A DNA stretch of 64,000 bases, taken from positions 44,800,932 through 44,864,931 of the forward strand of contig JAPXFY010000018.1 of NCBI GenBank assembly GCA_030674185.1, read 5' to 3'. Position numbers and translations under genes: made by a program. This stretch comes from Monoplex corrugatus (Eukaryota > Mollusca > Gastropoda > Littorinimorpha > Ranellidae). The notes beneath the pieces were generated by a model. That model had not been told where the DNA came from, searched no databases, and worked only from the letters and a program-made list of their open reading frames with translations. This document shows positions 63,801 to 64,000 of this stretch, in pieces (the stretch's first letter is position 1; each line of letters begins with the position of its first letter).

Positions 63801-64000
63801 ATTATTCAGTATATTTTGAAAAAATGTCACTTCATTGACCATTTTAACAAGCACATAGATACATTTTCGGTGTCTCATGTTTTACATGAGACAATGCAGG
63901 ATATGCAACATTTCATTATATAATTCACCAAGTTCCAAATATTGTGTCAATTTATGCATTATAGTTCTGTATACTACAGATATCAAGCTTTCATTTTCAG
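63801..64000. other. Right edge, no gene seen
   Basis: AT-rich unique sequence. Confidence 0.5.

Overview
The window looks like animal nuclear DNA, probably from a mollusc and most likely a marine gastropod. This is inferred from small exons in long introns, very abundant (CA)n/(GA)n microsatellites, and many short retroelement copies of types common in lophotrochozoans. There is no bacterial gene organisation. Nearly all of the long reading frames are translated simple repeats.

Two host genes can be read exon by exon, both on the minus strand. (1) A classical protein tyrosine phosphatase resembling the PEST-type non-receptor group (PTPN12/18/22) starts at an ATG at 20534. It has four exons (20430-20534, 17666-17774, 3640-3716, 2149-2283) whose splice phases all agree. 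Its catalytic cysteine loop lies off the left end. (2) An animal haem peroxidase has twelve exons from 60268 down to the stop codon at 30101-30103, again with matching phases throughout. It carries the distal-His motif (exon 3), the catalytic Arg and haem-linked Glu (exon 7), the proximal-His motif (exon 7, after a one-base frameshift) and the typical C-terminus (exons 9-12). Its N-terminal signal or propeptide exon is not securely identified.

Intron 2 of the phosphatase gene (3717-17665) holds a nested transposon pair. A 5'-truncated I-type LINE (endonuclease, reverse transcriptase, RNase H; minus strand, about 16563-10398) is split inside its reverse transcriptase by a 2748-bp Ginger-like DNA transposon (12530-15277). 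The DNA transposon has long inverted repeats, a 4-bp TAGC target duplication, and an integrase, CXC, Ulp1 protease and PHD finger set on the plus strand.

Elsewhere: ten 5'-truncated 3' ends of one LINE family ending in (GAT)n; older LINE fragments; five short palindromic elements bounded by TTAA (piggyBac-type MITEs); several tRNA-like SINEs; a 5-kb array of a 46-bp satellite (42180-47335) inside peroxidase intron 6; and many minisatellites. Several minisatellites are amplified copies of exon-intron junctions: the phosphatase exon 4 donor, the peroxidase exon 6 acceptor and the peroxidase exon 11 donor. That recurring pattern and the nested Ginger element are the most interesting features. 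Single-base deletions in otherwise intact coding sequence, a 157-C run and ragged satellite monomers suggest that part of the sequence is imperfectly polished long-read assembly.
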